Position numbers and translations under genes: made by a program. Source: Arthrobacter frigidicola (GTDB lineage Bacteria; Actinomycetota; Actinomycetes; Actinomycetales; Micrococcaceae). From it: a DNA stretch of 64,000 bases. Shown here piece by piece: positions 9,535 to 21,437 of the stretch. The number at the start of each line of letters is the position of its first letter. Within the stretch, counting starts at the first letter, position 1. The stretch is taken from NCBI GenBank assembly GCA_003602285.1, contig QZVU01000001.1, positions 434,001-498,000 of the forward strand. Direction: 5' to 3'. The notes beneath the pieces are model-generated. The model had not been told where the DNA came from. It saw nothing but the letters and a program-made list of their open reading frames with translations, and made no database searches.

Positions 9535-10824
9535 GTGAAGATTGCTGTTATCGCGCTCGGAAAGATCGGACTGCCCCTGGCGGTCCAGTTCGCGTCTAAA
9601 GGCCACGAGGTCGTTGGTGTCGACGTCAATGCCGCAGTTGTCGATCTGATCAACAGCGGCCGGGAGCCGTTCCCCGGAGAAGCCCACCTTCAGGAACAAC
9701 TCGCCGAGCTCGTACCCGCAGGCCGCCTCAGGGCGACCACCGACTACGCCGATGCCGTCCCGGGGGCGGACGCCGTTGTCCTGGTTGTGCCGCTCTTCGT
9801 TGACGCTGATGCCAACCCCGATTTCGGCTGGATGGACGGGGCGACCGCCGAGCTCGCCCGGCACCTCACACCGGGAACCCTCGTCTCCTACGAGACGACG
9901 CTGCCGGTGGGAACCACCCGCAGCCGCTGGAAGCCGGCGCTTGAGTCGGGATCCGGCCTGGTTGAAGGGAAGGACTTCCACCTCGTCTTTTCGCCGGAGC
10001 GCGTGCTGACCGGCCGGGTCTTCGAGGACCTGCGGAAGTACCCCAAGCTTGTTGGCGGGCTCTCTCCCGAAGGCGCGAAGGCCGCCGTGGAGTTCTACGA
10101 GGCTGTCCTTGACTTCGATGAGCGCCCCGACCTGCAGCGCGGCAACGGCGTCTGGGACCTCGGCTCCGCCGAGGCGTCCGAGCTGGCCAAGCTCGCCGAG
10201 ACGACCTACCGCGACGTCAACATCGGGCTGGCCAACCAGTTCGCGCGCTATGCCTCAACGGTGGGCATCGACATCTACCAGGTCATCGAAGCCTCGAATT
10301 CCCAGCCCTACAGCCACATCCATCAGCCCGGCATCGCCGTGGGCGGCCACTGCATTCCCGTCTACCCCCGGCTGTACCTGTGGAACGACCCCGCCGCCAC
10401 CGTCGTGCGCGCGGCGCGGGAAGCCAACGCCGGAATGCCCGACTACACCATCGGCCTGCTTGAGGGCGCCTACGGCTCCCTCGAGGGAGCACGGGTGGTT
10501 GTCCTCGGTGCCGCCTACCGCGGCGGAGTCAAGGAAACGGCCTTTTCCGGGGTCTTCGCCGCCGTTGACGCCCTGCAGTCCCGCGGGGCCACGGCCTTCG
10601 TCAACGACCCGATGTACACGGACGAGGAACTCGAGAAGCTGGGATTAACGCCCTACCACTTCGGGGAGCCCATCGACGCCGCCGTCGTCCAGGCCAACCA
10701 TGCCGAGTATGCCTCGCTGAGCCCCTCCGACCTTCCCGGCGTGAAGGCGTTCATTGACGGCCGCCGGGTCAGCAGCGCCGAGAAGTGGGACGGTGTGGTT
10801 TACCGCGTCATCGGCAAGGCCTGA
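9535..10824 (+). CDS. wbpA: UDP-GlcNAc/ManNAc-type nucleotide sugar 6-dehydrogenase (WbpA/WecC family)
   Basis: 429 aa, GTG start. The N-terminal Rossmann motif (AVIALGKIGLPLAVQFAS, then VVGVDVN) binds NAD. The central region has SPERVLTGR and the C-terminal region the catalytic-type GGHCIPVYPRLY, whose cysteine forms the thioester in UDP-sugar dehydrogenases. VVLGAAYRGGVKE is the UDP-binding loop of the C-terminal domain. It converts UDP-GlcNAc or UDP-ManNAc to the uronic acid. With the four other enzymes downstream, UDP-GlcNAc to UDP-GlcNAcA is the most economical assignment (WbpA role); WecC-type ManNAc oxidation is the alternative. First gene of the polysaccharide operon. Confidence 0.88.
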   Translation: MKIAVIALGKIGLPLAVQFASKGHEVVGVDVNAAVVDLINSGREPFPGEAHLQEQLAELVPAGRLRATTDYADAVPGADAVVLVVPLFVDADANPDFGWMDGATAELARHLTPGTLVSYETTLPVGTTRSRWKPALESGSGLVEGKDFHLVFSPERVLTGRVFEDLRKYPKLVGGLSPEGAKAAVEFYEAVLDFDERPDLQRGNGVWDLGSAEASELAKLAETTYRDVNIGLANQFARYASTVGIDIYQVIEASNSQPYSHIHQPGIAVGGHCIPVYPRLYLWNDPAATVVRAAREANAGMPDYTIGLLEGAYGSLEGARVVVLGAAYRGGVKETAFSGVFAAVDALQSRGATAFVNDPMYTDEELEKLGLTPYHFGEPIDAAVVQANHAEYASLSPSDLPGVKAFIDGRRVSSAEKWDGVVYRVIGKA

Positions 10825-10829
10825 CCGAC

Positions 10830-11768
10830 GTGTCGAACGTGAAAATCGCGGCCATCGTTCCCTGCCACAACGAGGCGGGAGCGATCGGCAAGGTGGTCAC
10901 CGACCTCCAGGCGTCGCTTCCGACGGCGACAATCTACGTCTACGACAACTGCAGCGACGACAACACCGCAGAGGTGGCACGGGCGGCAGGAGCCGTGGTG
11001 CGGTTCGAGGACCGGAAGGGCAAGGGCAATGTCATCCGGCGGGCCTTCGCCGACATTGACGCCGATGTGTACGTGCTCATCGATGGCGACGACACCTATG
11101 ACGCCGCGGCCGCCCCGGAGCTGATCAACAAACTCCTCGACGGGCCCTACGACCAGGTGACCGGCGTGCGCCGGCAGGAGAGCGACTCCGCGTACCGGTC
11201 CGGACATGAGCTCGGGAACCGTTTCTTCAACGGCATCGTCGGATTGATCTTCGGGTACAAGGTCGAGGATATGCTCAGCGGCTACCGGGTCTTCTCAAAG
11301 CGCTTTGTCCGATCATTTCCCGCACTGTCCCGGGGCTTCGAGATCGAGACCGAGCTGACGGTCCACAGCATCAGCGCGCGCATTCCGCAGGCGGAACTGC
11401 CCATCGCCTTCCGGGACCGGGCGGAGGGCACCGAAAGCAAACTCCGGACCTACCATGACGGTCAGCGCATCCTTCGGACGGTCCTGAAACTTGCCCTGCA
11501 CGAGCGGCCGGTTCCCACCTACGGCCTGATTTCCGGTGTGCTTGCCGCAGTGGCGCTGATCCTGGGCCTCCCGATCATCGTCGAATTCGTCGACACCGGA
11601 CTGGTCCCGCGCCTTCCGACGGCCCTGCTCGCCTCCTCGCTCGTGATCCTCGCCGTACTCGCCATGATCAGCGGCACGTTGATGGATGTGCTGAAAAAGA
11701 TGCGCAACGAGAGCTCCCGCCTCGCGTACCTCTCCTGGGAGGTGGTCGACTATGAGCGGCGGCGCTAG
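10830..11768 (+). CDS. Polyprenyl-phosphate-type glycosyltransferase family 2 with C-terminal TM pair
   Basis: 312 aa. A GT-A fold starts at once (VKIAAIVPCHNEAGAIGKVV) with YDNCSDDNT and the metal-binding DGDDTYD. MLSGYRVFSKRFVRSFP and GFEIETELTVHS match dolichyl-phosphate mannosyl/glucosyltransferase-like enzymes. Two TM helices occupy about residues 235-295, so the enzyme probably loads a sugar onto a polyprenyl phosphate at the membrane. The GTG at 10830 starts 5 bp after the dehydrogenase stop; an upstream extension of 15 codons would overlap that gene. The 3' end overlaps the next gene by 17 bp. Confidence 0.85.
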   Translation: MSNVKIAAIVPCHNEAGAIGKVVTDLQASLPTATIYVYDNCSDDNTAEVARAAGAVVRFEDRKGKGNVIRRAFADIDADVYVLIDGDDTYDAAAAPELINKLLDGPYDQVTGVRRQESDSAYRSGHELGNRFFNGIVGLIFGYKVEDMLSGYRVFSKRFVRSFPALSRGFEIETELTVHSISARIPQAELPIAFRDRAEGTESKLRTYHDGQRILRTVLKLALHERPVPTYGLISGVLAAVALILGLPIIVEFVDTGLVPRLPTALLASSLVILAVLAMISGTLMDVLKKMRNESSRLAYLSWEVVDYERRR

Positions 11769-13128
11769 CGTCCGCGCGCGGCGTTCGGCGGAACCGCGTC
11801 CCGCCCCCGGCTATGCGCGTATCGGCGCCTACGTCGTCGGCGGATTCGCTGCTCTTCAGGTTGTGTTTTTCCTGCTTCTGGTGGTCGGTCAGGCAGTGCC
11901 TGACCGACCCATCGTCGCGAATCTCGCCCAGTCCGTTGAGGCGGGAACCTACGGGCCCGCATCGGTTCCGGACCGGCAGGGAGGAATCTCCGACACGTTC
12001 ACCGAATGCGTGGTCGTCGGCACCGGGCTCGGCGCCCTTGAGGGTGAAAATGCGTTCGAGCGGGCCGTCTACATGCCACGCATCTCGCATTGCGACGGGG
12101 GTGCAGACGACATCCGCGCCCTCGCAGCGGGCGGCGAATCGGCCCATGGCGCCTACTACAAATACTGGGCCGGCTACACCATCATCACGCGCCCCGTCCT
12201 CGCCCTGGCCGGACTGGAGGGCCTGAGGATTGTCTCGGGCGCAATGCTGCTCGGATCGCTCGCCCTGGCATTCTCACAGGTTGCGCGCCGGACGAGCACG
12301 ACCGCATCCGTCGCGTTGACTGCTCCGATCCTGCTGGCCACCAACATCATGTCGACTCCTTCGACGTCCTTCAGCCAGGCCATCTCGCTGTCCTTCATCT
12401 TCCTCAGCACCGCACTTGTGGCCTGGGGCGCGGGCGGAGGGCGGCTGCGGCTCGCCGGTGCAACCATCCTCGGGGCCGCGCTCTTCTGCTTTGTCGACCT
12501 GCTGACAACACCCGCCATCCCGTGGGCCCTCGCCTCCGCGGCGGCCGCATCGATCACCTACGCCAGGAACAGGTCACTCGGCCGGGCCGCCGCCATGGGC
12601 GTCGCAGTGGCAGTACTCTGGCCGCTCAGCTTTGCGCTCACGTGGGCCTCGCGGTGGATCATCGCCGCCCTCTTCCTGGGCTGGAATGAAGTCATGTCCT
12701 TCGTCCGCAGCAATGTCGCATACCGCGCGGCGGGCGACGAACCATACATTGACAGCGCCCTGGGTGCGCCCACCAAGCTCAACATCCTGTACTGGTGGGA
12801 CAAGGTGCCCACCGCGCCCTGGGTCCTCCTGGCGGGGGTGGTGCTCGCGGTTGCCCTCCTGACGGTCGCGGTGCGCCGCGGGGGCGCCGGCCGGCTCGGC
12901 GTGGCCCTGGTCCTGGTTCTTCCGGCCTTGGTGGTCCCGGTGTGGTACGAGGCATTGAGCAACCACTCCCAGATCCATTCGTTCTTCACCTACCGCGGTG
13001 TCCCGACAGCACTTGGCATCGCACTGTTCGCCTGTGCCGTCACAACGCTTGGGCGGCGCAGCGCGCCCGAAGCCGGAAGGCATGAGGCAGCGGTGCCCGT
13101 CGAATTAGAAAAAGAAGGTGTGTCATGA
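11752..13128 (+). CDS. Polytopic membrane protein of the polysaccharide locus
   Basis: 458 aa with a first TM at about residues 25-47, an extracytoplasmic loop of about 100 residues (two cysteines, at TECVV and SHCDGG), then about eight to nine further TM segments. The layout, with a large loop after TM1 and a chain of hydrophobic helices, resembles GT-C-type glycosyltransferases or undecaprenyl-linked sugar transferases, but I see no diagnostic acidic motif. It overlaps the GT2 gene by 17 bp and the acetyltransferase by 4 bp (ATGA), so it is translationally coupled. A GGGAGG ribosome-binding site precedes the ATG. A plausible partner of the upstream polyprenyl-phosphate glycosyltransferase, by position only. 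Confidence 0.75.
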   Translation: MSGGASVRARRSAEPRPAPGYARIGAYVVGGFAALQVVFFLLLVVGQAVPDRPIVANLAQSVEAGTYGPASVPDRQGGISDTFTECVVVGTGLGALEGENAFERAVYMPRISHCDGGADDIRALAAGGESAHGAYYKYWAGYTIITRPVLALAGLEGLRIVSGAMLLGSLALAFSQVARRTSTTASVALTAPILLATNIMSTPSTSFSQAISLSFIFLSTALVAWGAGGGRLRLAGATILGAALFCFVDLLTTPAIPWALASAAAASITYARNRSLGRAAAMGVAVAVLWPLSFALTWASRWIIAALFLGWNEVMSFVRSNVAYRAAGDEPYIDSALGAPTKLNILYWWDKVPTAPWVLLAGVVLAVALLTVAVRRGGAGRLGVALVLVLPALVVPVWYEALSNHSQIHSFFTYRGVPTALGIALFACAVTTLGRRSAPEAGRHEAAVPVELEKEGVS

Positions 13129-13721
13129 GCTATATCGCTGAAACTGCCGACGTCTCGCCCGACGCCGTAATCGGATCGGGGTCAAAGATCTGGCATCTGG
13201 CGCAGGTGCGCGAAAACGCCCGGCTGGGCGAGAACTGCATCGTCGGGCGCGGAGCGTACGTCGGAACCGGTGTGGAAATCGGCGCCAACACCAAGATCCA
13301 GAACTACGCGCTGGTGTACGAGCCCGCGGTACTCGGCGAGGGGGTGTTCATCGGCCCGGCCGTTGTACTCACGAATGACACCTACCCCCGGTCCATCTCT
13401 CCCGATGGAAGCCTCAAGAGCGCCCACGACTGGGTGCCCGTCGGGGTCACCATCGAGAAGGGTGCGGCCATCGGCGCGCGCGCAGTCTGCGTGGCTCCGG
13501 TGACCATCGGCGAGTGGGCGACGGTCGCCGCGGGCGCCGTGGTCACGAAGGATGTTCCGCCCTACGCGCTGGTCGCCGGAGTTCCGGCCAAGCGCCTCGG
13601 CTGGGTGGGCAGGGCCGGACACCCGCTGAAGGCTGAAGGTTCCTTCTGGGTCTGCCCGGAGACCGGGGAGCGGTACGAGGAAACGAACGACACACTGAAA
13701 CCAGTAGGGGTAGAGGCATGA
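13125..13721 (+). CDS. wbpD: Left-handed beta-helix N-acetyltransferase (WbpD/WlbB-like)
   Basis: 198 aa made of hexapeptide repeats (V-I-G-S-G-S, IGANTKIQNYALV, IGARAVCVAPVTIGEWATVAAGAVVTKDVPPYALVAG) ending in VPAKRLGWVGRAG and a short tail with WVCPETGERYEE. This arrangement is typical of UDP-2-acetamido-3-amino-2,3-dideoxy-glucuronate N-acetyltransferase. It would acetylate the 3-amino group made by the neighbouring aminotransferase, using acetyl-CoA. The start overlaps the upstream stop (ATGA) and its own stop overlaps the aminotransferase start. Confidence 0.88.
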   Translation: MSYIAETADVSPDAVIGSGSKIWHLAQVRENARLGENCIVGRGAYVGTGVEIGANTKIQNYALVYEPAVLGEGVFIGPAVVLTNDTYPRSISPDGSLKSAHDWVPVGVTIEKGAAIGARAVCVAPVTIGEWATVAAGAVVTKDVPPYALVAGVPAKRLGWVGRAGHPLKAEGSFWVCPETGERYEETNDTLKPVGVEA

Positions 13722-14809
13722 GCAAGGAATTCATTCCAGCAGCGAAACCGATCGTCGGAGACGAAGAGCGCGCGGCCGTCGACGCCGTCCTCCTTTCGGG
13801 AATGCTGGCACAGGGTGCTGAGGTAGCCGCGTTCGAAAAGGAATTCTCCGAGGTCCTCCTCGACGGCCGCGCGGCCGTCGCCGTGAACTCCGGAACGGCA
13901 GGACTCCACCTTGGACTTCTGGCCGCGGGTATCGGCCCCGGCGATGAGGTGATCGTCCCGTCCTTCACCTTCGCCGCCACGGCGAACTCCGTCGCGCTCA
14001 CCGGCGCAACGCCCGTCTTCGCCGACATCGAACTCGATCACTACTGCCTCGACATCGACCATGTGGCTTCCCTGATCACGGAGAAGACCAAGGGGATCAT
14101 GCCGGTCCACCTCTACGGACACCCGGCCGACATCCAGGCCTACCGGACGCTCGCGGACCGCCACGGGATTGCCCTCTTCGAGGACGCCGCCCAGGCCCAC
14201 GGCGCCTCACTGGGCGGACGCCAGGTCGGCACCTTCGGCGACTTCGCGATGTTCTCGCTCTACCCGACGAAAAACATGACCTCCGGCGAGGGCGGGATGG
14301 TCTCCACGGGCAACCCCGAGATCGAACGCAGACTGCGCCTGCTGCGCAACCAGGGCATGGAGCGCCAGTACGAGAACGAGCTGGTCGGCTTCAACGCCCG
14401 GATGACGAACCTTCACGCCGCGATCGGTCGCGTTCAGCTGACGAAGGTCGGCGGATGGACCGCGCAGCGCCAGGCGAATGCCGCCTTCCTTTCCGCGAAT
14501 ATCGAAGGCGTGGCGACGCCAACGGTGGCCGAGGGCGCAGTGCACGTGTACCACCAGTACACAGTGCGGGTCGAGGGCGACCGGGACGGCTTCGCCGCCG
14601 CCCTCAAGGACGAATACAACATCGGCTCGGGCGTCTACTATCCGATTCCGAACCACCGCCTGCCCTCGTTCCAGCGCACCGAGGACCTCCCCAACACGGA
14701 GACCGCCGCCCGCGAGGTCCTGTCGCTGCCGGTTCATCCGTCGCTGGACTCCGAGGATCTCGACCGGATCGTGACCGCCGTCAACGCCCTGGCGAAGGCG
14801 GGTGCCTAG
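13718..14809 (+). CDS. wbpE: DegT/DnrJ/EryC1/StrS aminotransferase (WbpE/WlbC-like)
   Basis: 363 aa PLP enzyme. Motifs: VNSGTAGLHLGLLAAGIGPGDEVIVPSFTF, VHLYGHPADI, FEDAAQAHGASLGG, and SLYPTKNMTSGEGG with the Schiff-base lysine in PTKN. GFNARMTNLHAAIGRVQL and the C-terminal YYPIPNHRLPSF complete the family signature. It is expected to transaminate UDP-3-keto-GlcNAcA to the 3-amino sugar. It overlaps the acetyltransferase by 4 bp and ends just before the MocA-type dehydrogenase. The trio acetyltransferase-aminotransferase-dehydrogenase is the standard WbpD-WbpE-WbpB set. Confidence 0.9.
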   Translation: MSKEFIPAAKPIVGDEERAAVDAVLLSGMLAQGAEVAAFEKEFSEVLLDGRAAVAVNSGTAGLHLGLLAAGIGPGDEVIVPSFTFAATANSVALTGATPVFADIELDHYCLDIDHVASLITEKTKGIMPVHLYGHPADIQAYRTLADRHGIALFEDAAQAHGASLGGRQVGTFGDFAMFSLYPTKNMTSGEGGMVSTGNPEIERRLRLLRNQGMERQYENELVGFNARMTNLHAAIGRVQLTKVGGWTAQRQANAAFLSANIEGVATPTVAEGAVHVYHQYTVRVEGDRDGFAAALKDEYNIGSGVYYPIPNHRLPSFQRTEDLPNTETAAREVLSLPVHPSLDSEDLDRIVTAVNALAKAGA

Positions 14810-14810
14810 C

Positions 14811-15803
14811 ATGGCGGATCTCCGGGTCGGACTGATCGGACTGGGAATGATGGGGCGCCACCACGCCCGCGTCATCCGGGAGGTGGATGGCCTCGAACTG
14901 GTCGCCGTCGCCGACGCGTACGGCGATCCTCACGGCGTCGCAGGAAAGCTTCCGGTCTGCGCCTCGGTCGATGAGCTGATCGCCGAAGGCATCGACATGG
15001 CGGTGTGTGCAGTGCCGACCGGTCTGCACGAGAAGGTCGGGCTGGCCCTGGCCGGAGCCGGTGTCCACACCCTCGTGGAGAAGCCGATCGCCGACACTGT
15101 CGAAGCCGGCCAGCGTCTCGTCGAAGCGTTCGAGAACGCCGGCCTGATCGGAGCCGTCGGGCACATCGAGAGGTTCAACCCCGCTCTGCAGTCGCTGCGC
15201 GCGCGCATTGAAGCGGGCGACCTGGGGGAGGTCTATCAGATCGCCACCCGGAGGCAGGGCCCCTTCCCGGCGCGCATCGCCGACGTCGGCGTCGTGAAGG
15301 ACCTGGGCACCCACGACATCGACCTCACCTCGTGGCTGGCCCAGTCTCCCTTCACTTCCGTGTCTGCCCGCACGAGCACCCGCTCCGGTCGGCCGCACGA
15401 GGACATGGTCACCGCCTCGGGCCAGCTTGCCAACGGTGTGATCACCAGCCACCTCGTGAACTGGCTCTCCCCGATGAAGGAACGGCTCACCGTGGTCACG
15501 GGGGAGAAGGGCGCCTTCGTCGCCGACACGCTCACCGCGGATCTGACTTTCTATGAGAACGGCACCTTCACGACCGAGTGGGAGGCCGTTTCGAACTTCC
15601 GCGGTGTGTCCGAAGGTAACATCACCCGCCTCGCGCTGACGAAGCGCGAACCGCTGCGCGTGGAGCACGAGGCGTTCCGGGACGCCGTGCTGGGGATTTC
15701 GAACAACACTGTCACCATGCGCGAGGGGCTCAATACGCTCCGCGTGGCGGAGGCGATGATCCAGGCGGCCAACACCAATTCGACGATCGGCCTCGGCCTG
15801 TGA
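14811..15803 (+). CDS. wbpB: Gfo/Idh/MocA oxidoreductase (WbpB/WlbA-like sugar 3-dehydrogenase)
   Basis: 330 aa. N-terminal Rossmann motif RVGLIGLGMMGRHHARVI, then VVAVADAY-type region, AVPTGLHEKVGLALAGAG and VEKPIADT (the EKP motif of the family) and GHIERFNPAL. Expected to oxidise C3 of UDP-GlcNAcA with NAD, feeding the aminotransferase. I placed the start at the ATG at 14811, one base after the aminotransferase stop; a GTG three codons earlier is in frame but gives a non-family extension. Its stop overlaps the next start (GTGA). Confidence 0.88.
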   Translation: MADLRVGLIGLGMMGRHHARVIREVDGLELVAVADAYGDPHGVAGKLPVCASVDELIAEGIDMAVCAVPTGLHEKVGLALAGAGVHTLVEKPIADTVEAGQRLVEAFENAGLIGAVGHIERFNPALQSLRARIEAGDLGEVYQIATRRQGPFPARIADVGVVKDLGTHDIDLTSWLAQSPFTSVSARTSTRSGRPHEDMVTASGQLANGVITSHLVNWLSPMKERLTVVTGEKGAFVADTLTADLTFYENGTFTTEWEAVSNFRGVSEGNITRLALTKREPLRVEHEAFRDAVLGISNNTVTMREGLNTLRVAEAMIQAANTNSTIGLGL

Positions 15804-16951
15804 GGTCGAAGGTACTGCTGGCCACCCGGCTGTATCCGCCGGAGGTGGGAGCCGCCGCGTTCCGGCTTCAGGCGCTCACGAGGGGCCTCAACGACGCCGG
15901 CGCCGACGTCTCGGTGCTCACCACGCGTCCGCCGCGCGGCACCGATGACCCCCACCCCGCCAAGGGAGTCAAGCGCTGGCCGGTGCTCCGCGACAGCGGG
16001 GGAAACGTCCGTGGCTACGTCCAGTACATGAGCTTCGACCTTCCGCTCTTCTTCCGGCTCCTGGCCGCGCGGGCGGACATCGTCGTCTCCGAACCGCCTC
16101 CGACCACCGGTCTGATGGTCGCGCTGTCGTCATGGCTCCGCCGCCGCCGCTACGTCTACTACGCTGCGGATATCTGGACCGATGCCCTGGCCGCAACGAG
16201 CGCTCCGGCGCCGGTGGTGAGCATCATGCGCTCCATCGAGGGCGTGGCGCTGCGGAAGGCGCTGAAGGTTATTGCCATCTCACAGGGCGTTGCGGACCAG
16301 ACGCGGCAGTTTTCGGTCGACCCGAGCCGGGTCGTCGTGGTCGGCAACGGCGTGGACACCGAAACCTTCTCCCAGGATGGCCCGGCAGCCGAGCCGGGCT
16401 ATCGATACTTCGTCTACACGGGGACGATGTCGGAGTGGCAGGGCGCGGAAATCTTCATCGACGCGATGGAGGAGGTGCTGCTGCGCTTCCCCGATGTCCG
16501 GCTTCACTTCTTCGGGCAGGGATCGGCCGAGACTGCACTCAAGGAGAAGGCCGCCCGCATCGCCGACGACCGAATCCGCTTCGGCGGGGTCGTGCCGCCG
16601 GCCGAAGCGGCCAAATGGATTCGGGGTGCAGCCGGCTCACTCGTCAGCATCGTCCCCGACCAGGGCTACGACTTCGCCAAACCGACGAAGATTTACGCGG
16701 CGGCGGCCTGCGGGACGCCGGTCATCTATGCCGGCAAGGGGGCATCGGCCGGAATGGTGGCGGAAGGCGGCCTTGGGCAGGCCAGCGGCTTCTCGGCGAC
16801 CGAGGTCGCCAAGGCCATGATCCGGCTCCTTGAGGAGCCGGACCATGGCCGGGCAGCGCGGGCCGCGTGGGTCGAGGACAACGCCTCGCTCCGGACCTCG
16901 GGGCGGCACGCCGCCGCCGAGGTGCTGCGTGCTATCGAAGAAGGGCGCTGA
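15800..16951 (+). CDS. Glycosyltransferase family 4 (GT-B)
   Basis: 383 aa, GTG start overlapping the upstream stop. The N-terminal domain opens with VLLATRLYPPEVGAAAFRLQALTRGL, like WcaI/WbuB-type amino-sugar transferases. The C-terminal donor domain has VVVVGNGVDTETFS, YFVYTGTMSEWQGAE, LHFFGQGSAE and AKPTKIYAAAACGTPVIYAGKG, a variant of the usual E-x7-E motif. By position it is a good candidate to transfer the diacetamido-uronic acid made by the cluster, but the substrate is inferred. Its 3' end overlaps the convergent epimerase gene by 20 bp. Confidence 0.85.
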   Translation: MRSKVLLATRLYPPEVGAAAFRLQALTRGLNDAGADVSVLTTRPPRGTDDPHPAKGVKRWPVLRDSGGNVRGYVQYMSFDLPLFFRLLAARADIVVSEPPPTTGLMVALSSWLRRRRYVYYAADIWTDALAATSAPAPVVSIMRSIEGVALRKALKVIAISQGVADQTRQFSVDPSRVVVVGNGVDTETFSQDGPAAEPGYRYFVYTGTMSEWQGAEIFIDAMEEVLLRFPDVRLHFFGQGSAETALKEKAARIADDRIRFGGVVPPAEAAKWIRGAAGSLVSIVPDQGYDFAKPTKIYAAAACGTPVIYAGKGASAGMVAEGGLGQASGFSATEVAKAMIRLLEEPDHGRAARAAWVEDNASLRTSGRHAAAEVLRAIEEGR

Positions 16952-17984
16952 CCACCTGCTGGGCCGCCGCCCCCTCGCCGTAGGGGGTGGCGTCGGTCGG
17001 CTGGGGCGCAGGGCGCTGCACCACTGAGGTGAGCGAACCCAGGTCCTCCGACACGAGGACGTTCCAGCCGAGGTCCACCGTCTCCACCCATTCGGTCTCC
17101 GGGCGGATGGTGGTGCACGGGACCCGCAGCAGGAAGGCCTCCTTCTGCAGCCCGCCGGAGTCGGTGACGACGCCGGCGCTGTGGGAGACGGCGTTCACCA
17201 GCTGCGGGTAGGCCAGCGGCGACGCAACCTTGATGGACCCGGTCTCCAAAGCAAGGCCATGGCGCTCGGCGAGGCCGACGAGCCGCGGGTGGGCCAGGAG
17301 GAGAACCGGCTTGTCCAGGGCGGCCAGCGATTCAATAATCAGCTTGAGCCGGTCGGGGTCGTCGGTATTGTCGGGACGGTGGATGGTGCTGACGTAGTAG
17401 TTTCCGGGGCTCATCCCAAACGGCACGGCTTCGCCGCGTGCTTCAACAGCGGCTCGGGTCCGAAACAGGACATCGGTCATGACGTCTCCTACGAGCACTG
17501 TGCGCTCGGCGAGACCCTCACGGCTGAGATGGTCGACGGCGACCTTGGTCGGCGCGAGCAGCAGGTCTGAGGCATGGTCGGTCAGCACCCGGTTGTGCTC
17601 CTCCGGCATGCGGCGGTTGAACGAGCGGAGGCCTGCTTCAAGGTGGGCAAGCGGAATGTGCAGCTTTACGGCCGCGACCGCTGCGGCGAGGGTTGAGTTG
17701 GTGTCGCCGTACACGAGCACCCAGTCGGGACGGACCTGCTCGAAAATTTCCTCAAGCCCGGTCAGCATGGCGCCCGTCTGCTGACCGTGCTTTCCTGACC
17801 CGACCCCCAGATTGAAGTCCGGCTCGGGGATGCCCAGATCACTGAAGAAGACGTCCGACATCAGCGCGTCATAGTGCTGGCCGGTATGGACAATTATGTG
17901 GTCGGCACGGCCTTCCATCGCCGCTGCGATAGGAGCAAGTTTCACGAACTGAGGGCGTGCGCCAACGACGCTGAGAATACGCAT
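16932..17984 (-). CDS. wecB: UDP-N-acetylglucosamine 2-epimerase, non-hydrolysing (WecB/WbpI family)
   Basis: 350 aa. It opens with RILSVVGARPQFVKLAPIAAAM and shows HTGQHYDALMSDVFF, VYGDTNSTLAAAVAA, HLEAGLRSF, MPEEHNR, DHASDLLLAPT, STIHRPDNTDD and VVTDSGGLQKEAF, the complete epimerase signature. Substrate may be UDP-GlcNAc (WecB) or UDP-GlcNAc(3NAc)A (WbpI); the presence of wbpA/B/D/E-like genes favours the second. The start was moved to the ATG at 17984 (MRILSVVGARP); the longer frame adds 52 low-complexity Arg-rich residues. It is convergent with the GT4 gene and divergent from glf. Confidence 0.9.
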   Translation of the reverse strand: MRILSVVGARPQFVKLAPIAAAMEGRADHIIVHTGQHYDALMSDVFFSDLGIPEPDFNLGVGSGKHGQQTGAMLTGLEEIFEQVRPDWVLVYGDTNSTLAAAVAAVKLHIPLAHLEAGLRSFNRRMPEEHNRVLTDHASDLLLAPTKVAVDHLSREGLAERTVLVGDVMTDVLFRTRAAVEARGEAVPFGMSPGNYYVSTIHRPDNTDDPDRLKLIIESLAALDKPVLLLAHPRLVGLAERHGLALETGSIKVASPLAYPQLVNAVSHSAGVVTDSGGLQKEAFLLRVPCTTIRPETEWVETVDLGWNVLVSEDLGSLTSVVQRPAPQPTDATPYGEGAAAQQVVSALLR

Positions 17985-18162
17985 GGTGCCCAGCCTATCG
18001 TTTACGCCGGCGCCGGGACGGCCCGTGGCGCGGGCGCCGGAACGGCGGAAGGCGCGGTGCGGAGCCCCGGCCCGGGGTCCACGATGCCGACGGACTTCCG
18101 GTAGCCTTGCGGTTGGACCTATTCGCCTATTGCCGTGCATCTGGGGGCCGCCGCATGCCTGA

Positions 18163-21433
<3,271 letters not shown>

Positions 21434-21437
<4 letters not shown>

